The notes below the pieces were generated by a model. The model saw nothing but the letters and a program-made list of their open reading frames with translations, had not been told where the DNA came from and ran no database searches. Source: PALSA-660 sp036508075 (GTDB taxonomy: Bacteria; Actinomycetota; Coriobacteriia; Anaerosomatales; PALSA-660). From it: a DNA stretch of 59,650 nucleotides. The stretch covers positions 1 to 59,650 of the forward strand of contig DATCIA010000098.1 of assembly GCA_036508075.1 (NCBI GenBank), written 5' to 3'. The first letter of the stretch is position 1; each line of letters begins with the position of its first letter. Shown piece after piece: positions 40,600-48,109 of this stretch. The position numbers and the translations under genes were made by a program.

Positions 40600-40984
40600 C
40601 CGTGGTCCCTCCCTTCGGGCGCGGGTTTGTGGGTGCGCCCAGTCAAAAGCTACAGGGGGCGCCTGCCGGATCTGCGTCGGACCCTCTCCCACCTTCCTGG
40701 AGAGGCCGGGCCCCGTGCCGGCCTGCGGCGAAGGGCCTATGGAACGACGAAGCCGGACGACCAGGCGTCCGGCAAAAGCGACACGACATGTATGCGGGAA
40801 CCACGGCCTGAATACGCCGCAAGGGCGCAGGTGCGCCCTTCATGTTCGCGCTCCAGGACCGAGGTACCTCATACACAACACCGCTGCGATCGCCTGACCG
40901 GGCGGTGTGATCACGTTTGCCGAGGTCAAGGATAGCGGCGGGGGGTGTCAGCGGTCAAGGACGGCGTGCCGCGTGCGGACGCCG
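40600..40984 (-). other. 385-base leader between recX and rny, rich in hairpins
   Basis: No gene is evident. Minus-strand transcripts would form GCCGGACG/CGTCCGGC (40752-40773), AAGGGCGC/GCGCCCTT (40821-40840) and a GC-rich stem near 40707-40727. These may be recX terminators or regulatory structures in the rny 5' untranslated region. The rny ribosome site is at its low-coordinate end. Confidence 0.45.
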
Positions 40985-41674
40985 CTACAGCCCGTCAAGG
41001 CCGTCGTCCGCGCTCAGGCCGTGCTCGTCGTCCCAGGGCTGCTCGTTCGCCTCCGATTCGACCTCCTGCATGGCCTCTCGTGCGGCGGAGAGCGCGACGC
41101 GCGGCGCGTAGCCACGCCGCAGAAGACGACCGGCGATCTTGTCACGCGTGGCACCGCTCCGCACGGCCAGCTTGCGCGCCAAGTCCTGCGCCGCGGTCCC
41201 CTCGTCCTCGAGCGACAGCGCCTCGTCGAGTGCGTCGGCGGCGAGCTCGGGGTCGATGCCGTGCGACTCGAGCTCACGCTTGGCGCGACTGCGCCCGAGT
41301 CGTCGTATCTGGGTCAGCGACCGCGCGAACGACCGCGCGAAGCGTTCGTCGTCGAGCAGGCCCATCGAGGTCAGGCGTTCGAGCGTGTCCTTGACGGCGC
41401 CCGGAAGGTAGCCATCCTCCTTGAGGCGTTCGGACAGCTCGTGGACCGAGCGCTCGCGGTACGTTAGCAGGCGGACGGCCCGGTCGCGGGCACATCGTGG
41501 CTCGATCTCGGTGAGGCGGACGAGCAGCTCGTCCGCCGTGATCTCGCTCCCCTGCTTGAGGTGGGCCTGAGCGACGACGTCGGAAGGCACGTCACGCCAC
41601 GGCTCGCCGTCGAGGACCAGGGTCCGTCGACGGGAGCCACGGCGTGTGGCGCGGATCTCGGTCAGGATTGACAA
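40985..41674 (-). CDS. recX: Regulatory protein RecX
   Basis: This 229-residue helical protein binds RecA filaments and modulates them. The RecX repeat pattern is visible in RAVRLLTYRERSVHELSERL, LLDDERFARSFARSL and RRLGRSRAKRELESHGID. It follows recA after 31 bases. I chose TTG 41674, with GAGG six bases upstream; larger readings would overlap recA. It is co-transcribed from the SOS-controlled recA promoter. Confidence 0.88.
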   Translation of the reverse strand: MSILTEIRATRRGSRRRTLVLDGEPWRDVPSDVVAQAHLKQGSEITADELLVRLTEIEPRCARDRAVRLLTYRERSVHELSERLKEDGYLPGAVKDTLERLTSMGLLDDERFARSFARSLTQIRRLGRSRAKRELESHGIDPELAADALDEALSLEDEGTAAQDLARKLAVRSGATRDKIAGRLLRRGYAPRVALSAAREAMQEVESEANEQPWDDEHGLSADDGLDGL

Positions 41675-41705
41675 GTGCGACCTCGAGTCGAGGTTGAGGG
41701 TGCGT

Positions 41706-42824
41706 CTACTTCTTGCCGGACTTCGGGACCGGTGAGAGCGTCCCTTGCGGCATCGGCTCGAGCACGGGCGCACCCTCGCCATCGTCGTCCGCTGCTGCCA
41801 CACCGATCGGGGCTACGAGTCCGCTGGTCTGCGGGATGCTCAAGGCCTCGCGGATCCGGCTCTCGATCCGGTCACGGAGCTCGGTGTGCTCGCGCAGGTA
41901 GTCCTTGGCGGCCTCCCGCCCCTGTCCGAGGCGTTCCTCACCGCAGGTGAACCAGGAGCCGGACTTGGCGACGATGCCCTCTTCGACGCCAAGGTCGAGC
42001 AGCGATCCCTCCTTGGAGATGCCCTGTCCGTACATGAGGTCGAACTCGGCCTGACGGAACGGGGGCGCGACCTTGTTCTTGACGACCTTGGCGCGCACCC
42101 GGTTACCGACGATGTCGGTCCCCTGCTTGATGGAGTCGATGCGACGGATGTCTATGCGGATCGAAGCGTAGAACTTCAGCGCCCGCCCACCGGAGGTCGT
42201 CTCGGGGCTGCCGAACATCACACCGATCTTCTCGCGCAGCTGGTTGATGAAGATGCAGGTGGTGTTGGAGCGCGCGAGCGAACCCGCGAGCTTGCGGAGC
42301 GCCTGGCTCATGAGTCGGGCCTGGAGGCCGACGGTCGTGTCGCCCATCTCGCCTTCGAGCTCGGCGCGCGGCACAAGTGCGGCGACGGAGTCGATGACGA
42401 CCACGTCGATCGCGCCGCTGCGAACGAGCATGTCGCAGATCTCCAGCGCCTGCTCACCCGTGTCCGGCTGTGAGATGAGCATGTCGTCGATGTCGACGCC
42501 GAGCTTGGCCGCGTAAGCGGGGTCCATGGCGTGCTCCGCGTCGATGTACGCCGCGATGCCCCCGAGGCGCTGCGCCTCGGCGACGATGTGAAGGGCGAGC
42601 GTCGTCTTGCCGCCCGACTCGGGGCCGTAGATCTCGACGATGCGCCCCCGGGGCACGCCGCCTATGCCCAGCGCGGCATCGAGCGCCAGCGAGCCGGTCG
42701 GGATGGCGGGCATCGCACCGATGTTCGCGTGCTCACCCAGCCGCATGAGCGAACCCTTGCCGAACTTGCGCTCGACCTGCTCCTTGGTGATCTCGAGTAC
42801 CTTGTCGACCTGCTCGCGATCCAT
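41706..42824 (-). CDS. recA: Recombinase RecA
   Basis: This 372-residue recombinase pairs homologous DNA strands and triggers LexA self-cleavage. Walker A is GPESGGKT (67-74), followed by AEHAMDP, the FINQLREKIGVMFG stretch with the L2 region, and a long acidic C-terminus. The promoter contains a perfect LexA box (42895-42908) in its spacer. The gene lies downstream of thpR but has its own SOS promoter. Confidence 0.99.
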   Translation of the reverse strand: MDREQVDKVLEITKEQVERKFGKGSLMRLGEHANIGAMPAIPTGSLALDAALGIGGVPRGRIVEIYGPESGGKTTLALHIVAEAQRLGGIAAYIDAEHAMDPAYAAKLGVDIDDMLISQPDTGEQALEICDMLVRSGAIDVVVIDSVAALVPRAELEGEMGDTTVGLQARLMSQALRKLAGSLARSNTTCIFINQLREKIGVMFGSPETTSGGRALKFYASIRIDIRRIDSIKQGTDIVGNRVRAKVVKNKVAPPFRQAEFDLMYGQGISKEGSLLDLGVEEGIVAKSGSWFTCGEERLGQGREAAKDYLREHTELRDRIESRIREALSIPQTSGLVAPIGVAAADDDGEGAPVLEPMPQGTLSPVPKSGKK

Positions 42825-42888
42825 GCGCGTTGGCTCCTTTGCCGCTTCGTGGCCGCCGCCGAGAACGCGGCGATCCTGCTCCTGTGAA

Positions 42889-42915
42889 ACTATACGAACA
42901 CGTGTTCGATGTCAA
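42889..42915 (-). promoter_or_regulatory. recA SOS promoter with LexA box
   Basis: On the minus strand TTGACA (42915-42910) and TATAGT (42894-42889) are separated by a 15-base spacer that contains the perfect box CGAACACGTGTTCG (42895-42908). LexA binding would cover the whole core promoter. The box is identical to box 2 between lexA and the LysM gene. Confidence 0.9.
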
Positions 42916-42936
42916 TCCGCCGGCCGTGGCGGCTCC

Positions 42937-43524
42937 CTACCGGGCGAGGCGCACCACCGCGATCTCGCGGTACTCAGGTCCGGCCGGTCGCAACGTGCTC
43001 GAGAACAACGTAGCCGAACGCACTGACACGACCCCGTCCGGTCCCTTACCTGCCGCCTCGATCAGCGCCGAAGTCGTCGCGATCGGCTCCGCGTCCGCGC
43101 GTCGCCTCGACCGCGTTCGCGCGAGCGTGACGTGCGGGCGCAAGGGCCTGCGGGAGTCGATTGCGACCTGCGGGAAGGCGGTCATGAGCGCATCGCGCAG
43201 TGCGAGCAGACGGCCGCCCGGGTCGTCGAGGGTGGCCCACAGCATCGTCGCAGCGAGGGGTGACGGCACGGCGACGACTCCTGTCAGGCTCAGGTCGAAG
43301 GCGGGTACGGCCGACGCCGCCTCGAGCAGTCGCCGGCGTGCGGTCGCGATGGGGTCGTCGTCGAGGTCACCCAGGAATGCGACCGTGATGTGGAGAGCGG
43401 TCGCGGCGACCCACTTCTCCCCCGCCCACGCGGGCGCATCGGCCAGAAAGCGTTCGCGAGCCGACAGGAGGGTGCGCACCACACCGCCGGGCAGCGTCAG
43501 CGCGAGGAAGCAGCGCGGAGGCAC
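42937..43524 (-). CDS. thpR: RNA 2',3'-cyclic phosphodiesterase (2'-5' RNA ligase family)
   Basis: This 195-residue protein has the two HxTx motifs of the 2H phosphoesterase superfamily, HITVAF and HVTLAR. Family members open 2',3'-cyclic phosphates or (in reverse in vitro) join 2'-5' linkages of tRNA halves. It lies between cinA and recA on the same strand. The physiological RNA is unknown. Confidence 0.93.
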   Translation of the reverse strand: MPPRCFLALTLPGGVVRTLLSARERFLADAPAWAGEKWVAATALHITVAFLGDLDDDPIATARRRLLEAASAVPAFDLSLTGVVAVPSPLAATMLWATLDDPGGRLLALRDALMTAFPQVAIDSRRPLRPHVTLARTRSRRRADAEPIATTSALIEAAGKGPDGVVSVRSATLFSSTLRPAGPEYREIAVVRLAR

Positions 43525-43534
43525 GGCGGACCGC

Positions 43535-44761
43535 CTAGGCGTCCGGCAGTGCGCGCCGCAACAGGTCGAGCGCCGTCATCACGGAGCGCTCGCGCACCGC
43601 AGCCCGGTCCCCCGGGAAACGGCGAAGCTGAGCCACGGCGCCGTCGGGACCGGCGATACCGAACCAGACCGTTCCCACGGGCTTGTCGGGGCTCCCACCT
43701 TCGGGCCCGGCGATCCCGGTCACGGAGACGGCGAAATCGGCGCCCAGGGTGTCGCGCGCTCCTGCCGCCATGGCACGGGCGACCGCGTCGGAGACTGCTC
43801 CGCACGCGGCGATCAGCCCCGGGTCGACTCCGAGGAGCGTGACCTTGGCCTCGTCCGCGTAGGAGACGGCGCCTCCGAGGTAGGTGGCTGACGAGCCGGG
43901 CACCTCGGTGAGCGCTCCTCCGACCAGACCACCCGTGCACGACTCGGCCGTCGCGACCGTCGCTCCCGCCGCACGCGCACGCGCCAGGACGGTCTCAGCC
44001 AGGCTGGATCCGTCGGTCGAGTAGCAGGCGTCCCCCACGGAGGCCGCGATCGATGCGGCGACCCGGTCGAGCACGGCCGATCCGGCGCCGCGGTCGAACA
44101 GCACCACCCTTACGTCGCTCGGCTTGGCGAGCAGGGTCAGTTCGATGTCGGCCCGGCCGGCGAGGACATCCTGCGCGGCCATCTGCAGATCGGACTCGGA
44201 GATGCCGGTGCAGCGCAGTACGCGTGGCTCGACAGCGCCGGTGCCCCAGGATGCGGCGAGCGCGTGGAGCAGGGGGCGCATCTCGTGCGGCGGCCCGGGC
44301 AGCAGGACGAGCGCCCCCCTGCCGGTCGGGACGACCTGCCCGGGAGCCGTCCCGCGAACCGCGGGCAGGACGGTCGCTCCCTCGAGGACATCGGCCTGCC
44401 GGAAGATGCGTTCGGCCGCCCGCTCGTCGGTGTGCCGCGCGGCGGAAGCACGCAACGTGTCAACGAGCAGGTCGTCCCTGCGCAGACACAGCCCGAGCGC
44501 TTCAGTGGCCGCCTCTCGCGTGACGTCGTCGTGGGTGGGTCCGAGGCCCCCGGTGACCACCACGAGGTCGTAGGCGTCGCTACAACGCTTCAGCGCGGCG
44601 GTCAGCGACGCCTCGTCGTCGGGCAGGCTCACGGTCTCGCCGACCTCGATCCCCGCGCCGAACAGCACGTGCGCTATCTCGGCGGTGTTCGTGTCGACGG
44701 ACAGGCCGCGGACGAGCTCGGTGCCGACCGTGAGGATCGCGGCGGTGGCGAACGCGGTCAT
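43535..44761 (-). CDS. cinA: CinA: competence/damage-inducible protein with NMN deamidase domain
   Basis: This 408-residue protein has an N-terminal molybdopterin-binding-like (COG1058) domain (AILTVGTELVRG, VVTGGLGPTHDDVTREA) and a C-terminal CinA/PncC domain (VATAESCTGGLVGGALTEVP, SVTGIAGPEGG). The C-terminal part deamidates nicotinamide mononucleotide; the N-terminal part hydrolyses ADP-ribose-type substrates in characterised homologues. The ATG overlaps the pgsA stop. cinA next to recA is a conserved bacterial pairing. Confidence 0.96.
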   Translation of the reverse strand: MTAFATAAILTVGTELVRGLSVDTNTAEIAHVLFGAGIEVGETVSLPDDEASLTAALKRCSDAYDLVVVTGGLGPTHDDVTREAATEALGLCLRRDDLLVDTLRASAARHTDERAAERIFRQADVLEGATVLPAVRGTAPGQVVPTGRGALVLLPGPPHEMRPLLHALAASWGTGAVEPRVLRCTGISESDLQMAAQDVLAGRADIELTLLAKPSDVRVVLFDRGAGSAVLDRVAASIAASVGDACYSTDGSSLAETVLARARAAGATVATAESCTGGLVGGALTEVPGSSATYLGGAVSYADEAKVTLLGVDPGLIAACGAVSDAVARAMAAGARDTLGADFAVSVTGIAGPEGGSPDKPVGTVWFGIAGPDGAVAQLRRFPGDRAAVRERSVMTALDLLRRALPDA

Positions 44762-45396
44762 CGCAGCGAGTCTCCCTCGCTCGTCCCGTGGGCCGGCTCG
44801 GCGAGGTTCGCGCTCCACGGTCCGGCGATGACGTCGCGGGCGTGATAGAAGTACTGGGCCGCTGAGAGAACCGTCAGCCCGAGGGCCAGCGCCATGACGA
44901 CCCAGGAAGCGGCGTTGATCAGCGAGGTCCAGGGCGCGAAGATCGGCGCCGTCTTGAGGATGAAGGCCACGAGCGCGACGATCTGGAAGACCGTCTTGAC
45001 CTTGCCCCAACGCGACGCGGCGATCACCACGCCTTCCGCCACGGCCACCATGCGCAGACCGGACACGATCAGCTCGCGGCCGATGATCACGATGGCGACC
45101 CATCCCGGCAGGCTGCCGATCTGGACGAGGCCCACCAGCGCGGCCGTGACCAGGAGCTTGTCCGCGAGCGGGTCGATGAACTTGCCGAAGGTGGTGACCT
45201 CGTTGCGGCTGCGCGCGACGTATCCGTCGACGGCGTCCGTGGCCGCCAGCACGGTGAAGACCGCCGCGGCGAGCCAGGGGCGCCAGTCGTCCCACGCCGC
45301 CGGAGAGCCGAACTGCCCCAACAGGAGCACAAGGAACACCGGTATGAAGGTCATCCGGAGCAGCGTGATCGTGTTGGCCAGTCCGAGGCGCTGCAT
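44758..45396 (-). CDS. pgsA: CDP-diacylglycerol-glycerol-3-phosphate 3-phosphatidyltransferase
   Basis: This 212-residue membrane enzyme makes phosphatidylglycerophosphate. The CDP-alcohol signature is DAVDGYVARSRNEVTTFGKF followed by IDPLADK, and the N-terminus NTITLLRM is typical of PgsA. It lies directly after rimO with no gap and overlaps cinA by four bases, as in many Gram-positive genomes. It is the canonical pgsA; another family member is at 1199-1903. Confidence 0.95.
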   Translation of the reverse strand: MQRLGLANTITLLRMTFIPVFLVLLLGQFGSPAAWDDWRPWLAAAVFTVLAATDAVDGYVARSRNEVTTFGKFIDPLADKLLVTAALVGLVQIGSLPGWVAIVIIGRELIVSGLRMVAVAEGVVIAASRWGKVKTVFQIVALVAFILKTAPIFAPWTSLINAASWVVMALALGLTVLSAAQYFYHARDVIAGPWSANLAEPAHGTSEGDSLR

Positions 45397-46707
45397 CTAG
45401 CGGACCTCGCCGATCAGGTCATAGCCGAGCGTGTCGACCATCTCGGCCGAGACGATGTCGCCGACCGCACACTCACGGTCGAGGAACACGAAGCCGTCGA
45501 TCTCAGGCGCCTGACCCCGGTGGCGGCCGAACGTGCGACCTTCCTCGTCGACTCCCTCGACGAGCACCTCCAGCGTGCGGCCGACGAGGTCGGCGACGCG
45601 CTCGGTGCCGATCGCGTCGGCAGCGTCGCGCAGGCGCTGGGCGCGCGCGATCCGGGTGCGGTTCGACACCTGGTCGGGCATCTCCGCCGCCGGAGTGCCC
45701 TCTTCAGCGGAGTACGGGAAGACGCCGACGAAGTCGAGGCGCGCGTCGCGCACGAAGTCGAGGAGCTTCTTGGCGTCCTCGCGCGTCTCGCCCGGGAAGC
45801 CGGAGATCAGCGTGGTGCGGAGCGTGACGCCCGGGACGAGGTCACGGATGGCGCCGATGAGGCGCAGGTACTCGGGAGCGTTGCCGCGGCGGCCCATACG
45901 GCGCAGGACCTCGCGCGACGCGTGCTGGAGTGGCATGTCGAGGTAGCGGCACACGACCGGCGAAGAGGTCATCGCCTCGAGCAGGTCCGGAGTGATCTCG
46001 TCGGGCTGCACGTACATGAGCCGAAGCCACGCGAGGCCTTCGACCGCCGAGAGCATGCGCACCAGGTCGGCGAGCGCGGGCGTGTCGGGCAGGTCATGGC
46101 CCCACGAGGAGATGTCCTGGCCGATCAGGATCAGCTCGCGCGCGCCGCCCGCGACCAGCGCACGGGCCTCGGCGACGATGTCGCGGGCGGCACGCGATAC
46201 GTACGGTCCCCGTATCGACGGGATGATGCAGTAGGTACATGCGCGATGGCATCCGTCCGCGACCTGGAGGTAGGCGGACGGCCCGGGAGCCAGTCGTCCC
46301 GGCGCGGAGTGCGCGGGAGGCCGGTCGTCGATCCCCGCGAGCGCGCAGAGCACGCGGGCGAGTTCGCCCTCCTCGGACACGGGGACGAAGGCGTCGACCT
46401 CGGGCATGGCCTGGCTGAGGGCGTCCTTGTAGCGGGACGGCATGCAACCGGTGACGACGAGCGAACGGCCCGCCGACCCGGACTTCCACTCCCCCGCCAC
46501 ATCCAGCACCACGCCGATCGACTCCTCGGTGGCCTCGCGGATGAACGCGCAGGTGTTGACGACGACCATGTCCGCGTCGTCGATGTCGGCGACCAGATCG
46601 AAGCGTCCCGACAACGAGGCGGCCATCCGGTCGGAGTCGACCTCGTTCTTCGGGCAGCCGAGCGTCACGAAGGCCACACGCGGGCGCTTGTGCTCGATGC
46701 CGGGCAC
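45397..46707 (-). CDS. rimO: Ribosomal protein S12 methylthiotransferase
   Basis: This 436-residue radical SAM enzyme methylthiolates an aspartate of ribosomal protein S12. Blocks seen are TLGCPKNEVDSD, VVNTCAFIREATEES, ADGCHRACTYCIIPSIRGPY (radical SAM CX3CX2C) and a TRAM domain at the end. The GTG at 46707 has AGGAG 11 bases before it, better than a GTG at 46719. It lies between yajQ and pgsA. Confidence 0.96.
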   Translation of the reverse strand: MPGIEHKRPRVAFVTLGCPKNEVDSDRMAASLSGRFDLVADIDDADMVVVNTCAFIREATEESIGVVLDVAGEWKSGSAGRSLVVTGCMPSRYKDALSQAMPEVDAFVPVSEEGELARVLCALAGIDDRPPAHSAPGRLAPGPSAYLQVADGCHRACTYCIIPSIRGPYVSRAARDIVAEARALVAGGARELILIGQDISSWGHDLPDTPALADLVRMLSAVEGLAWLRLMYVQPDEITPDLLEAMTSSPVVCRYLDMPLQHASREVLRRMGRRGNAPEYLRLIGAIRDLVPGVTLRTTLISGFPGETREDAKKLLDFVRDARLDFVGVFPYSAEEGTPAAEMPDQVSNRTRIARAQRLRDAADAIGTERVADLVGRTLEVLVEGVDEEGRTFGRHRGQAPEIDGFVFLDRECAVGDIVSAEMVDTLGYDLIGEVR

Positions 46708-46721
46708 GGATGCACCCACTC

Positions 46722-47219
46722 CTAGCGGCGGTTCGTGAACTGCAACGGGATCCCGTAGTCCTTGTTCTTCACGAAAGCGATGACATTCTGCAGCTCGTCC
46801 CGGCTCGGCGAGAACACGCGCAACTTGTCGCCCTCGATCTGGACCTTGGCCTTGAACTTCTCGTCGCGGATGTCCTTGTTGATGCGCTTGGCGAGGGTGT
46901 CCTCGATGCCGTTAACGATGGTCGCCGTCATACGGACCCAGCCGCCGCTGGCGGCCTCGGGGGTCCCCCACGTGAGGGCCTTGAGGTCGACGCCACGCTT
47001 GACCATGGCGCTGCCCAGGATGTCGATGACCTGGCGCGCCACGAAGTCGGAGGGGGCCTTCACGAGGATCGTCGCCGCGTGCTTGTCCAGGGTGATCTCG
47101 GACTTGGTGTCCTTGAGGTCGAAGCGCTGGGCGATTTGACGGTCGGCCTGCTGGACGGCGTTGTCGACCTCCTGCATGTCGACTTCGCTCACGATGTCGA
47201 AACTCTCGTCCTTTGCCAT
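46722..47219 (-). CDS. yajQ: YajQ-family nucleotide-binding protein
   Basis: This 165-residue protein is a typical YajQ: ESFDIVSEVDMQEVDNAVQQ at the start, QRFDLKDTKSEI and the C-terminal FVKNKDYGIPLQFTNRR. It has two ferredoxin-like domains that bind nucleotides. Some homologues bind cyclic-di-GMP and act with regulators, while others bind GTP or tRNA. GGAGCACCCCC precedes the ATG. It lies between rodZ-like and rimO. Confidence 0.95.
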   Translation of the reverse strand: MAKDESFDIVSEVDMQEVDNAVQQADRQIAQRFDLKDTKSEITLDKHAATILVKAPSDFVARQVIDILGSAMVKRGVDLKALTWGTPEAASGGWVRMTATIVNGIEDTLAKRINKDIRDEKFKAKVQIEGDKLRVFSPSRDELQNVIAFVKNKDYGIPLQFTNRR

Positions 47220-47237
47220 GGGGGTGCTCCTTTCGAC

Positions 47238-47271
47238 CTCGCGTACCGACCCTCGGGCCGGTACGGGCGAG
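47238..47271 (-). terminator. Hairpin between rodZ-like gene and yajQ
   Basis: CGTACCG (47242-47248) and CGGTACG (47259-47265) form a stem extended by CTCG/CGAG. It could terminate or attenuate the transcript, but there is no uridine run and the yajQ ribosome site follows closely. Confidence 0.4.
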
Positions 47272-47274
47272 GGA

Positions 47275-48036
47275 CTATTCGCTCGCGGAGAGGACGACTT
47301 TGGCGTTCGTGGTGGACGGGATCGTGACGGGCTGGCCGTCCCTCGTCACGACGACCGCGTCGGGCTTGCCGACGGTGATCTCGGCCTGCTGCGTGACGAG
47401 CCACTCCTTGCTCTGCCCGTCCTGCATGGTGCCGTTGACGCCGGTGAGCCCGTCGTAGGTGACCTTCACGAACGACGCGAGGCCGGCGCGGACCGACACG
47501 CGGAGCTTGAATCCGCCCGCGGTGGTGACGACCGTGGTCGTGGCGCCGCCGCTGGCCCCCGGGGAGGTGCCGGTCGTCTCAGCACCGGGTGTCGCGGTCG
47601 GGTTGGTGTTCGCTCCGGTGGAGTTCCCACTCACGTAGATGACGACGCATGCGATGAGCACGATGAGGACGCCAACGGCCGCGGCGATGATCCAGACCCG
47701 CTGCGGGATCTCGTGCGCCCGCTCCTTGCGCGGGACGACCGCCTCGGCGGGGATGCCGTCGAGGTACGAAGGACGGCCCCCCTGCCCGGGAATGTGGACC
47801 TGGTCGGCCGTGTCCTTCTTGTACTGCTCGAGCAGCGGCGCGCAGGGGATCTCCAGATAGCGCGCGTAGCTCTGGATGTAGCCCTTGACGTAGGCCGGGC
47901 TGGGCAGCACGTTGAAATCGCCCTGCTCGAGTGCGTCCAGCAGCCGGGAGCGGATCTTCGTCCCCTCGACGACGTCGGCGATGGTCTTGCCCTGCCGACG
48001 GCGTTCGGCGGCGAGTGTCTCTCCGACTGTGGTCAT
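47275..48036 (-). CDS. RodZ-like HTH membrane protein
   Basis: This 253-residue protein follows the RodZ layout: an N-terminal helix-turn-helix (GETLAAERRRQGKTIADVVE, RLLDALEQGDF), a linker, one membrane helix (VWIIAAAVGVLIVLIACVVI), a threonine-rich spacer, and a C-terminal beta domain (DUF4115). RodZ couples cytoskeletal MreB to cell-wall synthesis. Its neighbours ftsK and yajQ match the Bacillus ymfM region. No mreB is in the window. Confidence 0.88.
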   Translation of the reverse strand: MTTVGETLAAERRRQGKTIADVVEGTKIRSRLLDALEQGDFNVLPSPAYVKGYIQSYARYLEIPCAPLLEQYKKDTADQVHIPGQGGRPSYLDGIPAEAVVPRKERAHEIPQRVWIIAAAVGVLIVLIACVVIYVSGNSTGANTNPTATPGAETTGTSPGASGGATTTVVTTAGGFKLRVSVRAGLASFVKVTYDGLTGVNGTMQDGQSKEWLVTQQAEITVGKPDAVVVTRDGQPVTIPSTTNAKVVLSASE

Positions 48037-48109
48037 GAGGTCAGTCCCTGTGTCTCGGTGCGTGGCGCGCTTCAGGGTGTGATTGTAGCCCAGGTGCGTG
48101 TGGCGGCCG

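Noticed and set aside
41706..42824. RecA Walker A GPESGGKT instead of GPESSGKT
   Set aside because: This variant is also known from other RecA proteins, so it does not indicate an altered function.
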